This document shows positions 5,328 to 5,576 of a DNA stretch of 5,576 bases, piece after piece. The position numbers were made by a program, and so were the translations under genes. Below the pieces are notes generated by a model. It searched no databases and was not told the origin of the DNA. It saw only the letters and a program-made list of their open reading frames with translations. The stretch's first letter is position 1. Every line of letters starts with the position of its first letter. The stretch is from Rhodoferax sp. GTDB taxonomy: Bacteria; Pseudomonadota; Gammaproteobacteria; Burkholderiales; Burkholderiaceae_C. The DNA is taken from assembly GCA_020048255.1 (NCBI GenBank), contig JAIFMR010000181.1, positions 1 to 5,576 of the forward strand, in the 5' to 3' direction.

Positions 5328-5576
5328 CATCGGGTCAAAGCCGTAGCGCAGGGCCACCTCGGCATGGCTGCCGCCTGAACGGGTTGAATACACACGTATG
5401 AAAAAGACGTGGTCCTCGGCCTGAACCAAAAAACTGCCGGTGCGATCCTGGCCAAGAAAATACTGAAACTCACCGCTGGCAAGCACAGCGCAGTTTTGTG
5501 GAATGGCGTTCTCAGGAATTCCGTGTACCTCAAAAAAGCTGCTGTCCTCAGGCAGACTTTGTGTCACCACGCCACG
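5307..5576 (-). CDS. C-terminal part of an unrecognised protein (5' end may lie outside window)
   Basis: The minus-strand frame is open from the right edge to TGA at 5309-5307, giving 89 visible residues. GTG codons at 5570 and 5567 could serve as starts (87 or 86 residues), but too little upstream sequence is visible to judge a ribosome-binding site, and the frame continues to the edge. The product is soluble-looking, with alternating hydrophobic segments (FQYFLGQD, GSFLVQAEDHVFFIRVYS) suggesting a beta-rich fold, and a basic tail ending MKKRQMH. No catalytic motif, signal peptide or membrane helix is visible and I do not recognise the family. It converges with the SHOCT gene: the two stop codons are 26 nt apart and its own stop lies within the terminator stem. 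Coding status is supported by length, lack of a better competing frame and the convergent layout, but not by homology. Confidence 0.6.
   Translation of the reverse strand, partial: RGVVTQSLPEDSSFFEVHGIPENAIPQNCAVLASGEFQYFLGQDRTGSFLVQAEDHVFFIRVYSTRSGGSHAEVALRYGFDPMKKRQMH

Overview
The window looks like chromosomal DNA from a betaproteobacterium, most likely a Comamonadaceae relative (Rhodoferax/Polaromonas type). This is inferred from the moderately high GC, the HDOD-GAF and PAS-GGDEF-EAL protein styles, and a SHOCT protein of a kind I associate with that group. No database search was possible. There is no sign of a mobile element, CRISPR array, tRNA or rRNA.

Layout from left to right. (1) The 3' end of a plus-strand gene with a Sel1-like repeat (1-240). 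(2) A plus-strand gene for an exported thioredoxin-fold protein with a CPFC active site (352-900). (3) Facing it on the minus strand, a possible small proline-rich protein (906-1091), downstream of a two-gene minus-strand unit. (4) That unit runs right to left: a PAS-GGDEF-EAL protein (4086-2458), then an HDOD protein with a GAF-like C-terminal half (2461-1175). The two genes overlap by 4 nt (ATGA), which implies co-transcription and probably coupled translation. (5) A divergent intergenic region of about 336 nt (4087-4422) holds a 13-bp interrupted palindrome, a weak promoter candidate for the minus-strand unit, and a strong hairpin just upstream of the next gene. (6) A plus-strand gene for a 285-residue protein ending in a SHOCT domain (4423-5280). 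(7) A hairpin with a T-tract, which is a likely terminator and overlaps the stop codon of the last gene. (8) The 3' end of an unrecognised minus-strand gene that runs off the right edge (5307-5576).

The functional core is the c-di-GMP signalling pair. The first protein has a PAS sensor, a GGDEF domain with an intact synthesis motif but no arginine at the usual product-inhibition site, and an EAL domain that keeps the hydrolysis residues. The second is an HDOD protein in which the HD metal ligands are replaced (YN), so it is probably a protein-interaction module rather than an enzyme. The window holds no clearly new system. The points most worth a second look are the proline-rich small ORF, the coupled GGDEF-EAL/HDOD pair, and the poorly characterised SHOCT protein with its structured leader.
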